Below are positions 7,869 to 14,726 of a DNA stretch of 16,333 nt, piece after piece. Source of the stretch: Clostridia bacterium (GTDB lineage Bacteria; Bacillota_A; Clostridia; Christensenellales; Aristaeellaceae); assembly GCA_017397695.1 (NCBI GenBank), contig JAFQIF010000136.1:1-16333 (forward strand). The letters are read 5' to 3'. Numbering within the stretch: position 1 is the stretch's first letter; every line of letters begins with the position of its first letter. The notes under the pieces are model-generated. The model was given only the letters and a program-made list of their open reading frames with translations, had not been told where the DNA came from and did not search any database. The translations under genes were made by a program, and so were the position numbers.

Positions 7869-7898
7869 AAAAAAAGACGAAGCCTGTTTGGACTCGTC
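7869..7898 (-). terminator. Intrinsic terminator after the VOC-family gene
   Basis: On the minus strand GACGA (7894-7898) pairs with TCGTC (7876-7880), with a short inner GG/CC pairing after a two-base mismatch, followed by seven T. It is 24 bases beyond the stop of the VOC gene and separates it from spmA. Confidence 0.65.
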
Positions 7899-7921
7899 CT
7901 TATTCTTATTCACATATATCC

Positions 7922-8341
7922 TCATGCCCGCTCAGCCATGATGCACCATCTGAAGCCAAACCGATCAATCACATTGGTCGTACAGGGGCAGTATGTCGTG
8001 CTGTGCGGTGGATACATCACGCTGCCGCCCTGACTCAAGATTTCAAATGCGCGCATCACATCCGCCTTGGTGTCCAGCGTGACGGCCAGAGACAGCGATA
8101 CACCCGGTTCAAATTGCAGATCGGCATGATCTGCCAGCATGATGCGCTGCCCGCCAAAGACCAGCTCCGCGTGATAAATCCAATCCTTTTCTGTACTCGC
8201 CCAGGCATCACTCAGATCCTGTACATTGGCGTCGCCATACCGCATCAGGCAGCCAATCTCTGCATCAAAAGCTTTTCTGTATAGCTCAATCGCTTCTTCG
8301 CATCGGCCCGCAAAGCTGAAATTCGGCGTGATGACAGGCAT
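7922..8341 (-). CDS. VOC family (PhnB-like glyoxalase superfamily) protein
   Basis: A 139-residue small cytoplasmic protein of the vicinal-oxygen-chelate fold, PhnB/DUF subgroup. MPVITPNFSFAGRCEEAIELYRKAF is the standard opening, with AELVFGGQRIMLADH in the middle and VIDRFGFRWCI at the end. Members of this subgroup often have no known substrate, so none is assigned. The second ATG (MPVITP) was chosen because GGAGG lies eight bases before it; the ATG two codons earlier is too close. The gene is monocistronic, with an extended -10 promoter upstream and a terminator behind. Confidence 0.85.
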   Translation of the reverse strand: MPVITPNFSFAGRCEEAIELYRKAFDAEIGCLMRYGDANVQDLSDAWASTEKDWIYHAELVFGGQRIMLADHADLQFEPGVSLSLAVTLDTKADVMRAFEILSQGGSVMYPPHSTTYCPCTTNVIDRFGFRWCIMAERA

Positions 8342-8369
8342 CGTCATCCCCTCCAATCATGTATGTGAT

Positions 8370-8375
8370 ATTATA
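8370..8375 (-). promoter_or_regulatory. Extended -10 promoter of the VOC gene
   Basis: TATAAT preceded by TGG (TGnTATAAT) on the minus strand. The -35 region at 17 bp is T-rich (TTTTGT) and weak. It lies between the carB terminator and the VOC gene. Confidence 0.65.
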
Positions 8376-8394
8376 CCACAATTGGGGCGCAAAC

Positions 8395-8427
8395 AAAAGA
8401 ACGAGACCATCACAGTCTCGTCCTTTT
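8395..8427. terminator. Intrinsic terminator of carAB
   Basis: Stem ACGAGAC (8401-8407) / GTCTCGT (8415-8421) with a 7-nt loop, extended past one mismatch by AAAAG/CTTTT. On the minus strand it ends in TTCTTTTGTTT. It lies 13-45 bases past the carB stop. Confidence 0.85.
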
Positions 8428-8439
8428 GCAGGTATTCTC

Positions 8440-11400
8440 TTACAGAATCAAATCATGCAGGCCCAGCGGCGGCACGTCCTTGGCCTTATCGCCCAGCTTC
8501 ACGCACTTCATGAGCAGCTTCGCAGTGTCGATGCTCGTCACGCAGGCAATTCCGTACTCGACCGCCATGCGGCGCAGGCGGAAGCCCGCGCGATGCGGAT
8601 CGCGGCCATGAGTCGGCGTGGTGATGATCAGGCGGATCTTGCCAGAGTCGAAAAGCTTCGCCAGCGCATCGGTATCCTCGCCAGGACGCGGCACAGGCTG
8701 CGCGCCCACGTAGTTGTGGTTAAGCATGTGCGCAGTACCGGTGGTCGCATAGATGTCAAAGCCCAGGGCAGCAAACGTCTCGGCCAGGCCCAGCGCTTCG
8801 CGCTTGTCATGATCGGCGATGGCGAAGAGCACGCCGCCCTCCTCCGGGCGCGGAATGGCCATCTTTGTGGAAGCAAAGCCCTTGAGGTACGCCTCCTCGG
8901 CTGTCTCCGCAAGGCCCAGCGCTTCGCCGGTGGACTTCATCTCCGGTCCGAGGGCAACCTCGACCTCGTTGAGCTTCTCGAAGGAGAAGACCGGCATCTT
9001 GACGGCAACGGTCGGCGCCGGCGGATACAGGCCTGTGCCAAAGCCCATTGCGGGCACCTTCTCGCCCAGGGACGCACGAACGCCCAGCTCGACGATCGGG
9101 ATACCGGTGACCTTGGAGATATACGGAACGGTACGGGAGGAACGCGGATTGACCTCGATGATGTACAGGTCGCCCGCGTACTCGATGAACTGGATATTGA
9201 CCAGGCCCTTGACATGCAGGCTGCGCGCAATGTTGATCGTGTAATCGGTCACCAGACGCTGGATGCGAGGAGCGATGTGCTGCGGCGGATAGACAGAAAT
9301 AGAGTCACCGGAGTGAATGCCCGCACGCTCGATATGCTCCATGATGCCAGGAATGAGCACGTTCTCGCCGTCGCAGATCGCATCAACCTCGATCTCTCGG
9401 CCCAGCAGATACTTATCGACCAGAATCGGATGCTCCTGAATGTTCAGGTTGATGATGTCCATGTATTCGCGGATGTGCTTTTCGTTGTAGGCGATCTCCA
9501 TACCCTGGCCGCCGAGCACGTAGCTCGGGCGCACCAGCACCGGATAGCCCAGCATCTTGGCAGCCTCAGCCGCCTCATCCGCGGTAAAGACGGTCGTACC
9601 CTTGGGCTGGGGAATACCCAGGGAATTGAGCAGCTGATTGAACAGCTCGCGGTCCTCGGCGGCATCGATGTCGCCCAGATCCGTACCCAGGATGTTGTAG
9701 CCGCCCTGGCGCACCGCCTTGGCCAGCTTGATGGCCGTCTGACCGCCGAACTGGCAGACCACGCCCACCGGCTGCTCAATCTCCAGAATGTTCCACACAT
9801 CCTCAGCAGTCAGCGGCTCAAAATACAGCCTGTCCGCAGTGTCAAAGTCAGTGGAGACGGTCTCCGGATTGTTATTGATGATGACGGTATCAAAACCGGC
9901 CTTCTTGAGCGCCCATACGCAGTGGACGGAGCAGTAGTCAAACTCAATACCCTGGCCGATACGGATCGGGCCGGAACCCAGAACCACCACGGTCTTGCGG
10001 CCAGAATTGAACGCCTCGGTTGCACCGCCGTACACACTGTAGAAATACGGGCTAACAGCTTCAAATTCGCCGCCGCAGGTATCAACCTTGCGGAACGCAG
10101 GAAGGATGTTCAGATCCTTGCGCATCGCGCGGATGGTCATCTCGTCGCTTGAAACAAAGCGCGCAATCGCCTTGTCACACATGCCCATCTTCTTGGCGTC
10201 CATGAGCATATTGCGATCCAGCTTTTCGACATTGCCAAGCAGGCGCAGCGCCTGCTCCATCTCGACGATATTCTGTACTTTTTTCAGGAACCAGATGTCG
10301 ATCTTGGTCACGTCATAGACATGCTCCAGGCTCACACCGCGGCGCAGCGCCTCAGCCACGACGAACGCACGCTCGGTATTGATCTCATGCAGCTGGGTCT
10401 CCAGCTCCTCATCAGAAAGCGCCTCCAGCGCCGGAACGACAAGGCTGTCCATGCCGGTTTCCAGAGAGCGGACCGCCTTGAGCAGCGCGCTCTCGAAATT
10501 CGTGGAGATGGACATGATTTCGCCCGTCGCCTTCATCTTGGTGCCGATGTGCTTATCGGCATAGACGAACTTATCAAACGGCCAGCGCGGGAACTTGAGC
10601 ACGATATAGTCGACCGTCGGCTCGGCACAGGCATAGGTGCAGCCGGTCACGCCGTTGGCGATCTCATCGAGGGTATAGCCCAGCGCGATACGCGTGGTGA
10701 CCTTGGCGATCGGATAGCCGGTCGCCTTCGAAGCCAGCGCAGAGGAACGGGACACGCGCGGGTTAACCTCGATGACGTAATACTTCATGGAATTCGGATC
10801 GAGCGCAAACTGCACATTGCAGCCGCCTTCGATGCCCAGCTCGGAGATGATATTCAGCGCGGCATGGCGCAGCATGTACGCCTCTTCCTCGCGCAGGGTC
10901 TGCGTGGGGGCGACGACGATGGAGTCGCCGGTATGCACGCCGACCGGGTCGAAGTTCTCCATGTTGCAGACGGTGATGCAGTTGCCCGCACCATCGCGAA
11001 TGACCTCGTACTCGATTTCCTTCCAGCCGGCGACGCTCTTCTCAATAAGATTCTCATGCACGCGGGAAGAACGAAGGCCGTCCGCGCAGATCTCGCGCAG
11101 CTGCTTTTCGTTCGCCGCAAAGCCGCCGCCCGTGCCGCCCAGAGTATACGCCGGGCGAACGATGACCGGATAGCCAAACTCGTTGGCAAAGTCGACCGCC
11201 GGCTGCACGTCATGCACGATGACGGAGTCGATGCACGGCTCGCCAATGTCCAGCATCATGTTCTTGAAGTCCTCGCGATCCTCCGCACGGCGGATCGCGT
11301 CAATCTTCGTACCCAGGAGCTTGACGTTGTACTTTTCCAGGATACCGCGCTCGTCCAGCTCCATGGCCATGTTCAGACCCGTCTGTCCGCCCAGGGAGGC

Positions 11401-11661
11401 CAGCAGGCTGTCCGGGCGCTCCAGCGCAATGATGCGCTCGACGGATTCCACCGTCAGCGGCTCCAGATACACCTTGTCCGCGATATCGGTGTCGGTCATG
11501 ATGGTTGCCGGGTTGGAGTTCACCAGCACAACCTCCAGGCCCTCCTCCTTGAGGACGCGGCAGGCCTGCGTGCCGGCGTAGTCAAACTCCGCCGCCTGGC
11601 CGATAACGATCGGGCCGGAGCCGATCACCAGTACTTTCTTAATCCATTCCTTCTTCGGCAT
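8440..11661 (-). CDS. carB: Carbamoyl-phosphate synthase large subunit
   Basis: Synthesises carbamoyl phosphate from bicarbonate, two ATP and ammonia, feeding pyrimidine and arginine synthesis. Its 1,073 residues equal the E. coli length. Two ATP-grasp halves are visible: the first opens KKVLVIGSGPIVIGQAAEFDY and contains VIEVNPRVSRSSALASK; the second opens VVVLGSGPIRIGQGIEFDY and contains IEVNPRSSRTVPYISK. Residues from about 941 to the end form the MGS-like allosteric domain (GVLFAIADHDKREALGLAET..., ITTPTHGRD), the site for UMP and ornithine effectors in E. coli. It starts 12 bases after carA with GGGGGAG upstream and is followed by a terminator. Nothing in this subunit looks damaged, which matters because its partner CarA has lost its glutaminase residues. 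Confidence 0.98.
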   Translation of the reverse strand: MPKKEWIKKVLVIGSGPIVIGQAAEFDYAGTQACRVLKEEGLEVVLVNSNPATIMTDTDIADKVYLEPLTVESVERIIALERPDSLLASLGGQTGLNMAMELDERGILEKYNVKLLGTKIDAIRRAEDREDFKNMMLDIGEPCIDSVIVHDVQPAVDFANEFGYPVIVRPAYTLGGTGGGFAANEKQLREICADGLRSSRVHENLIEKSVAGWKEIEYEVIRDGAGNCITVCNMENFDPVGVHTGDSIVVAPTQTLREEEAYMLRHAALNIISELGIEGGCNVQFALDPNSMKYYVIEVNPRVSRSSALASKATGYPIAKVTTRIALGYTLDEIANGVTGCTYACAEPTVDYIVLKFPRWPFDKFVYADKHIGTKMKATGEIMSISTNFESALLKAVRSLETGMDSLVVPALEALSDEELETQLHEINTERAFVVAEALRRGVSLEHVYDVTKIDIWFLKKVQNIVEMEQALRLLGNVEKLDRNMLMDAKKMGMCDKAIARFVSSDEMTIRAMRKDLNILPAFRKVDTCGGEFEAVSPYFYSVYGGATEAFNSGRKTVVVLGSGPIRIGQGIEFDYCSVHCVWALKKAGFDTVIINNNPETVSTDFDTADRLYFEPLTAEDVWNILEIEQPVGVVCQFGGQTAIKLAKAVRQGGYNILGTDLGDIDAAEDRELFNQLLNSLGIPQPKGTTVFTADEAAEAAKMLGYPVLVRPSYVLGGQGMEIAYNEKHIREYMDIINLNIQEHPILVDKYLLGREIEVDAICDGENVLIPGIMEHIERAGIHSGDSISVYPPQHIAPRIQRLVTDYTINIARSLHVKGLVNIQFIEYAGDLYIIEVNPRSSRTVPYISKVTGIPIVELGVRASLGEKVPAMGFGTGLYPPAPTVAVKMPVFSFEKLNEVEVALGPEMKSTGEALGLAETAEEAYLKGFASTKMAIPRPEEGGVLFAIADHDKREALGLAETFAALGFDIYATTGTAHMLNHNYVGAQPVPRPGEDTDALAKLFDSGKIRLIITTPTHGRDPHRAGFRLRRMAVEYGIACVTSIDTAKLLMKCVKLGDKAKDVPPLGLHDLIL

Positions 11662-11673
11662 ACTCGCTCCCCC

Positions 11674-12717
11674 TTACTTCGCTTCGCGAGCCATCGCGAG
11701 GAATTCGTCAAACAGGTACGTCGTATCGAACGGACCGCCCAGGCCGCCCGGCACAAATGCCACGGAGAACGCGCGCTTGCCGGCGTACTTGAGTCCTTCG
11801 ACTGTCTTGTCGTTCCAGTTGATATGGCTGACGTCCACGCCTTCGGGCAAGCTCCCGCCATCCACCGCGTATCCGATCGCCTGGCTGGTTACCGCACAGG
11901 TGCCGCGCGCAAAATCCTTGACAGGCTGATTGGAGCCGTAATGACCGTGATGCATCTTGGTAACCTTGCAGCCGCTTGCCAGCGCCATCATCAGATGGCC
12001 CGTGCCCACACCCATGACAGGCTTTTCTTCCATGAGCGCCTTCACGGTTTCCACAATCTGCGGATAGTCGTTCGGATTGCCAGGGCCGCAGGAAATGAGC
12101 ACGCCGTTGCAGCCGGAGGCGAGAATCTCCTTGGCAGAAGCCACCGCCGGGAAAACCGCAACCTTCGCTCCCTGCTTCACAAGCCAGCTGGTCAGGCTCT
12201 TTTTCATGCCCAGATCCAGCACGGCGATCTTCACATCGCCCTCCGTGCTCACGTCATACGCTTCCTTGCAGGCCGCATCTAGGATCACATCGGTTTCAAC
12301 CTCGCCCGGCGCCTCCTGCCCGCTTTCCGCAATCCAACCGCGCATCGCGCCATTGCTGCGGATATGGCGGGTCAGCGCGCGGGTATCCACGCCGTAGATA
12401 CCGGTAACACCCTGCTCGCTCAGATACGCATCGAGCGAATTCTTCAGCTGCCAGTTGCTGGGCAGCTCGCACAGCTCGGAAATGACCACGCCCGCCATCT
12501 GCACGCCAGCGCTCTCAAAATCAAGGTCATTGATGCCCACGTTGCCAATAAGCGGATAAGTCATGCACACAATCTGGCCCTTGTACGCCGGATCGGTCAG
12601 CGTCTGCTGATAGCCGCACATGCCGGTGGTAAAGACCACCTCGCCGCTGACGGCCTGCTTATGTCCAAACAGGGTTCCCTCAAAACGGGAGCCGTCTTCC
12701 AAGATCAAAGTTGCCAT
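11674..12717 (-). CDS. carA: Carbamoyl-phosphate synthase small subunit with a degenerate glutaminase site
   Basis: The 347 residues (E. coli has 382) contain the N-terminal CarA domain (GEVVFTTGMCGYQQTLTDPAY, YPLIGNVG, IYGVDTRALTRHIR) and a class I glutamine amidotransferase-like domain with the oxyanion-loop sequence SCGPGNPNDY (209-218). The catalytic triad is gone: the nucleophile motif GICLGH is GVGTGH here (Cys to Gly238), and HPEASPGPHD is VPGGLGGPFD (His to Val322, Glu to Gly324). Glutamine contacts also differ: E. coli Ser47, Gln273, Asn311 and His312 correspond to Ala44, Leu242, Ala280 and Ile281. The frame is intact, so this is not an ordinary pseudogene. The inference is a structural or allosteric partner of an ammonia-using CarB. 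The start has GAAGGAG upstream. Confidence 0.96.
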   Translation of the reverse strand: MATLILEDGSRFEGTLFGHKQAVSGEVVFTTGMCGYQQTLTDPAYKGQIVCMTYPLIGNVGINDLDFESAGVQMAGVVISELCELPSNWQLKNSLDAYLSEQGVTGIYGVDTRALTRHIRSNGAMRGWIAESGQEAPGEVETDVILDAACKEAYDVSTEGDVKIAVLDLGMKKSLTSWLVKQGAKVAVFPAVASAKEILASGCNGVLISCGPGNPNDYPQIVETVKALMEEKPVMGVGTGHLMMALASGCKVTKMHHGHYGSNQPVKDFARGTCAVTSQAIGYAVDGGSLPEGVDVSHINWNDKTVEGLKYAGKRAFSVAFVPGGLGGPFDTTYLFDEFLAMAREAK

Positions 12718-12755
12718 CGGATCTCTCCTTCTTTTCGTGAAAGTCGGAATCTCTG

Positions 12756-12788
12756 CAAAACGCTCTGCCGCAAGCAGAAAGCGTTTTG
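12756..12788 (-). promoter_or_regulatory. Hairpin in the carAB leader, upstream of the carA ribosome site
   Basis: On the minus strand CAAAACGCT-like arms pair over nine bases (12780-12788 with 12756-12764), plus four more pairs (12774-12777 with 12765-12768) across a 2-nt bulge. A second, GC-only hairpin GCGGCC/GGCCGC is at 12815-12829. No T-tract follows either, so they are not terminators. They lie 30-110 nt before the carA ATG. I see no PyrR binding loop or T-box motif. Role unknown: RNA stability or a regulatory fold are possible. Confidence 0.5.
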
Positions 12789-12884
12789 ATCTGCAGAATC
12801 CTACGGAAGCAGAAGCGGCCGCCGGCCGCAGAGCAAATGAATAAATGATGCATAAATATACACGATCTTGTGTATTTCAGCGAA

Positions 12885-12913
12885 ATTATAGCGCATTTTC
12901 CGTATACCGTCAA
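12885..12913 (-). promoter_or_regulatory. Proximal sigma-A promoter of carAB
   Basis: TTGACG (12908-12913), 17-bp spacer, TATAAT (12885-12890) on the minus strand. The start point would be near 12878, about 160 nt before carA. The first bases of the transcript can fold into ATACAC/GTGTAT (12858-12863 with 12870-12875). The promoter lies just past the terminator at 12926-12951, so transcripts from it do not pass the small leader reading frame. Confidence 0.8.
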
Positions 12914-12925
12914 TGAACGCCGCGC

Positions 12926-12951
12926 AAAAAGAAAACCGCCAAAAGGCGGTT
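12926..12951 (-). terminator. Intrinsic terminator directly after the 22-codon frame; candidate carAB attenuator
   Basis: AACCGCC-TTTT-GGCGGTT followed by TTCTTTTTG on the minus strand. The first two stem bases are the last two bases of the second stop codon (TAA) of the small reading frame. A ribosome finishing that frame would therefore cover the 5' side of the stem. It ends only about 12 bases before the proximal carAB -35 box. Confidence 0.85.
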
Positions 12952-12952
12952 A

Positions 12953-13021
12953 TCATGCACAAAAGAAAAGGAAAGACGAAGAAGACATGCTCTGGCAAAT
13001 GCATTTGTCCATTCGCTTCAT
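12953..13021 (-). CDS. 22-residue peptide, candidate carAB leader peptide
   Basis: The frame reads MKRMDKCICQSMSSSSFLFF, then Cys-Ala and tandem stops TGA TAA. It is preceded by GGAAGGAG eight bases before the ATG. A consensus promoter lies 70 bp further up and a terminator starts inside the second stop. Codons 13-21 are TCT, TCT, TCG, TCT, TTC, CTT, TTC, TTT, TGT. The 28 bases at 12959-12986 hold 25 pyrimidines, 18 of them T. The peptide resembles no family I know. The arrangement fits a translated leader whose U-rich stretch makes polymerase pause when UTP (or CTP) is low, as in E. coli pyrBI. Alternatives are an independent small protein or a short RNA with a chance frame. Confidence 0.6.
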   Translation of the reverse strand: MKRMDKCICQSMSSSSFLFFCA

Positions 13022-13091
13022 ATCCTCTGCTCCTTCCGCATTCATTCAGTTCTTTGCAATTTCGCTCGGATTCCACAGAATCCTTCGAATT

Positions 13092-13120
13092 ATAATACAG
13101 GATTATGCGACATCTGTCAA
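13092..13120 (-). promoter_or_regulatory. Distal sigma-A promoter for the leader peptide (and carAB by readthrough)
   Basis: Perfect TTGACA (13115-13120), 17-bp spacer, TATTAT (13092-13097) on the minus strand, starting near 13085. The RNA would open with the hairpin GGATTC-TGTG-GAATCC (13068-13083). It lies just downstream of the HD-domain gene. With the terminator at 12926-12951 it defines a transcript of about 160 nt. Confidence 0.8.
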
Positions 13121-13153
13121 GAGGGTTTTCCTGCCTCTCCCGTCTCTTTGCGT

Positions 13154-13747
13154 CTATCCGGCAAAAGCTTCCTTCTCCCTGATCGTCTCGCCAATTCCTT
13201 CAAATACGTATTCGATATGCTCTGCAAGCTCCTGCCACGCCTTCGTATCACCCAGTTCCCCCTTCAGCAGCGCCGCGCAGCTGCGATAATACCAGGCATG
13301 CAGCTTCTTGTCGTGCTGATGGAACCGAAAAAACAGTTCCTCTCCGTATTGATCAAAATCCCTGTGAATCGCCCGCATGTTGCTCAGCTTATCGCTGAGC
13401 GCGATGATCTTCACGGCTCTGTCGCCCTGCGCAATACGCGCGATCGCCCCCTGCTTGCGCTTGAGCCATGTCTCGCATGGATCGCCGCTTCGCTCCTGCG
13501 TCTCACTTTTTACCAGCGCAGCCACGCGCTCAGAAAAGCGCACGCTGAGCGCCCCCTCGCTCACGCCGCAGTCCTCCATCACGTCGTGCAGAATCGCCGC
13601 AGCAAGCACCTCTTCGTCATCCGTAAGCGTAGCGGCAATGGCAGCTACCTCGCCGGGATGCAGGATATAGGGAATGTGCGTGCCCTTACGCAGCATGCCG
13701 TCGTGCGCGCCGGCGGCAAAGATCATCGCGTCAGAAACGAGCGTCAT
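13154..13747 (-). CDS. HD-domain (p)ppGpp hydrolase-like protein (small alarmone hydrolase type)
   Basis: A 197-residue soluble protein with the metal-dependent HD fold of RelA/SpoT hydrolase domains, without synthetase or TGS/ACT domains. Motifs are in the SpoT order: AGAHDGMLRKG with Arg20, PYILHP with His30, HDVMED (His54, Asp55, Glu58, Asp59) and ALSDKLSNMR (Asp119, Asn123). This is the set that binds Mn2+ and the alarmone in Rel hydrolases. The likely job is removing the 3'-pyrophosphate of (p)ppGpp, but MESH1-like proteins can use other substrates such as NADPH. It begins 24 bases after dapF with GAGAGG upstream, so it is probably cotranscribed with dapF. The distal carAB promoter follows it. 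Confidence 0.85.
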   Translation of the reverse strand: MTLVSDAMIFAAGAHDGMLRKGTHIPYILHPGEVAAIAATLTDDEEVLAAAILHDVMEDCGVSEGALSVRFSERVAALVKSETQERSGDPCETWLKRKQGAIARIAQGDRAVKIIALSDKLSNMRAIHRDFDQYGEELFFRFHQHDKKLHAWYYRSCAALLKGELGDTKAWQELAEHIEYVFEGIGETIREKEAFAG

Positions 13748-13771
13748 GGGGTACCTCTCTTTCCGGTCACC

Positions 13772-14608
13772 TCAAAGGTCGTACTCGCCGTCAAACACAT
13801 GGGTTGCCGGGCCGGTCATGAACACATGTCCCGTCACTTCATCCCATTCATCCACCAGTTCGCCGCCATCCAGCACGATGGTTGCCCGTCTGTCCGCCAG
13901 GCCGCACAGGTTCGCCGCCACCAGCACCGCACAGGAGCCTGTGCCGCAGGCCAGCGTCACGCCGCTGCCGCGCTCCCATACGCGCATGCGCAGCCGATCG
14001 CGCGAGAGCACATTGACAAACTCAATATTCGCTTTTTTCGGGAAGGCCGGATGCTTTTCCAGCACCGGACCATATCTGTAAATGTCAAATTCCTCCACAG
14101 GCTCGTCCAGAAAGACGACGCCGTGCGGATTGCCAGTATTCACCGGCGTGATTTCAAATGTGCGATCCAGCGCCTCAATCCTGGCCCGTGTGACCACACC
14201 GCAGCCCAGCTGGCAAGGAACCTGTTCGCAGACCGTTTTCGGCGCGCCCATATCCACACGCACTGCAGAAACCTTCCCCTCTGCAATGGTCAGATGCAGC
14301 GTCTTGACACCGGCAAGCGTTTCCAGCGTGACCATCGTCTTGTCCGTCATGCCGCGATCATAGACGTATTTTGCCACGCACCGGCTTGCATTGCCGCACA
14401 TCTCGCCCTGCGAACCGTCCGCATTATACATGAGCATCTGAAAATCTGCAATCTTGCTGGGTGCAATGAGCACCAGGCCGTCGCTGCCCACACCGAAATG
14501 CCTGTCGCTGACGGCAATCGCCAGCGCATTGGGATCCTCGATCTTTTCTTCGAAGGCGTTGACATAGATATAATCATTGCCAAGGCCATGCATTTTCGCA
14601 AATCTCAT
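13772..14608 (-). CDS. dapF: Diaminopimelate epimerase
   Basis: Converts LL- to meso-diaminopimelate for peptidoglycan cross-links and lysine. The 278 residues are normal length. The opening FAKMHGLGNDYIYVN is typical. The two catalytic cysteines are Cys71 in NADGSQGEMCGNASRC and Cys221 in GVTLACGTGSCA, and VNTGNPHGVVF is the substrate loop. The gene starts at an ATG with AGAAGGATGGG about 8-13 bases upstream. Its 118-bp upstream gap is AT-rich (14609-14726) without a convincing promoter; TAGAAT at 14648-14653 is a weak -10 candidate. A short TTTCC/GGAAA hairpin (14678-14694) may weakly terminate the upstream PIG-L gene. Confidence 0.97.
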   Translation of the reverse strand: MRFAKMHGLGNDYIYVNAFEEKIEDPNALAIAVSDRHFGVGSDGLVLIAPSKIADFQMLMYNADGSQGEMCGNASRCVAKYVYDRGMTDKTMVTLETLAGVKTLHLTIAEGKVSAVRVDMGAPKTVCEQVPCQLGCGVVTRARIEALDRTFEITPVNTGNPHGVVFLDEPVEEFDIYRYGPVLEKHPAFPKKANIEFVNVLSRDRLRMRVWERGSGVTLACGTGSCAVLVAANLCGLADRRATIVLDGGELVDEWDEVTGHVFMTGPATHVFDGEYDL

Positions 14609-14726
14609 CGGCGCGATCCCATCCTTCTCTTGAGCGTGAAAAACACGATTCTATTTATTTCGCGCAAAAATATCTGCTTTCCTGCGCCTGGAAAAAGATT
14701 CTGATAAAAGAACGTTTTTTATGTAA

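Noticed and set aside
8359..12282. Two long plus-strand frames (597 and 653 codons) opposite carB and carA
   Set aside because: They are antisense to unmistakable CarB and CarA, with no motifs and no upstream ribosome sites.
11674..12717. carA as a pseudogene
   Set aside because: The frame is uninterrupted, the N-terminal domain and core motifs are well conserved, and it sits in a tight operon with intact carB and a good ribosome site. Loss is confined to the glutaminase active site.
12718..12884. PyrR binding loop, T-box or riboswitch in the carAB leader
   Set aside because: The conserved PyrR loop, the T-box GGGTGGNACC-type motif and any known riboswitch core were looked for and not found.
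12680..12913. 77-codon minus-strand frame covering the carA leader and start
   Set aside because: It begins upstream of the proximal transcription start, lacks a ribosome site and overlaps carA out of frame.
13148..14704. 518-codon plus-strand frame opposite the HD gene and dapF
   Set aside because: It is a shadow of two well-supported minus-strand genes.
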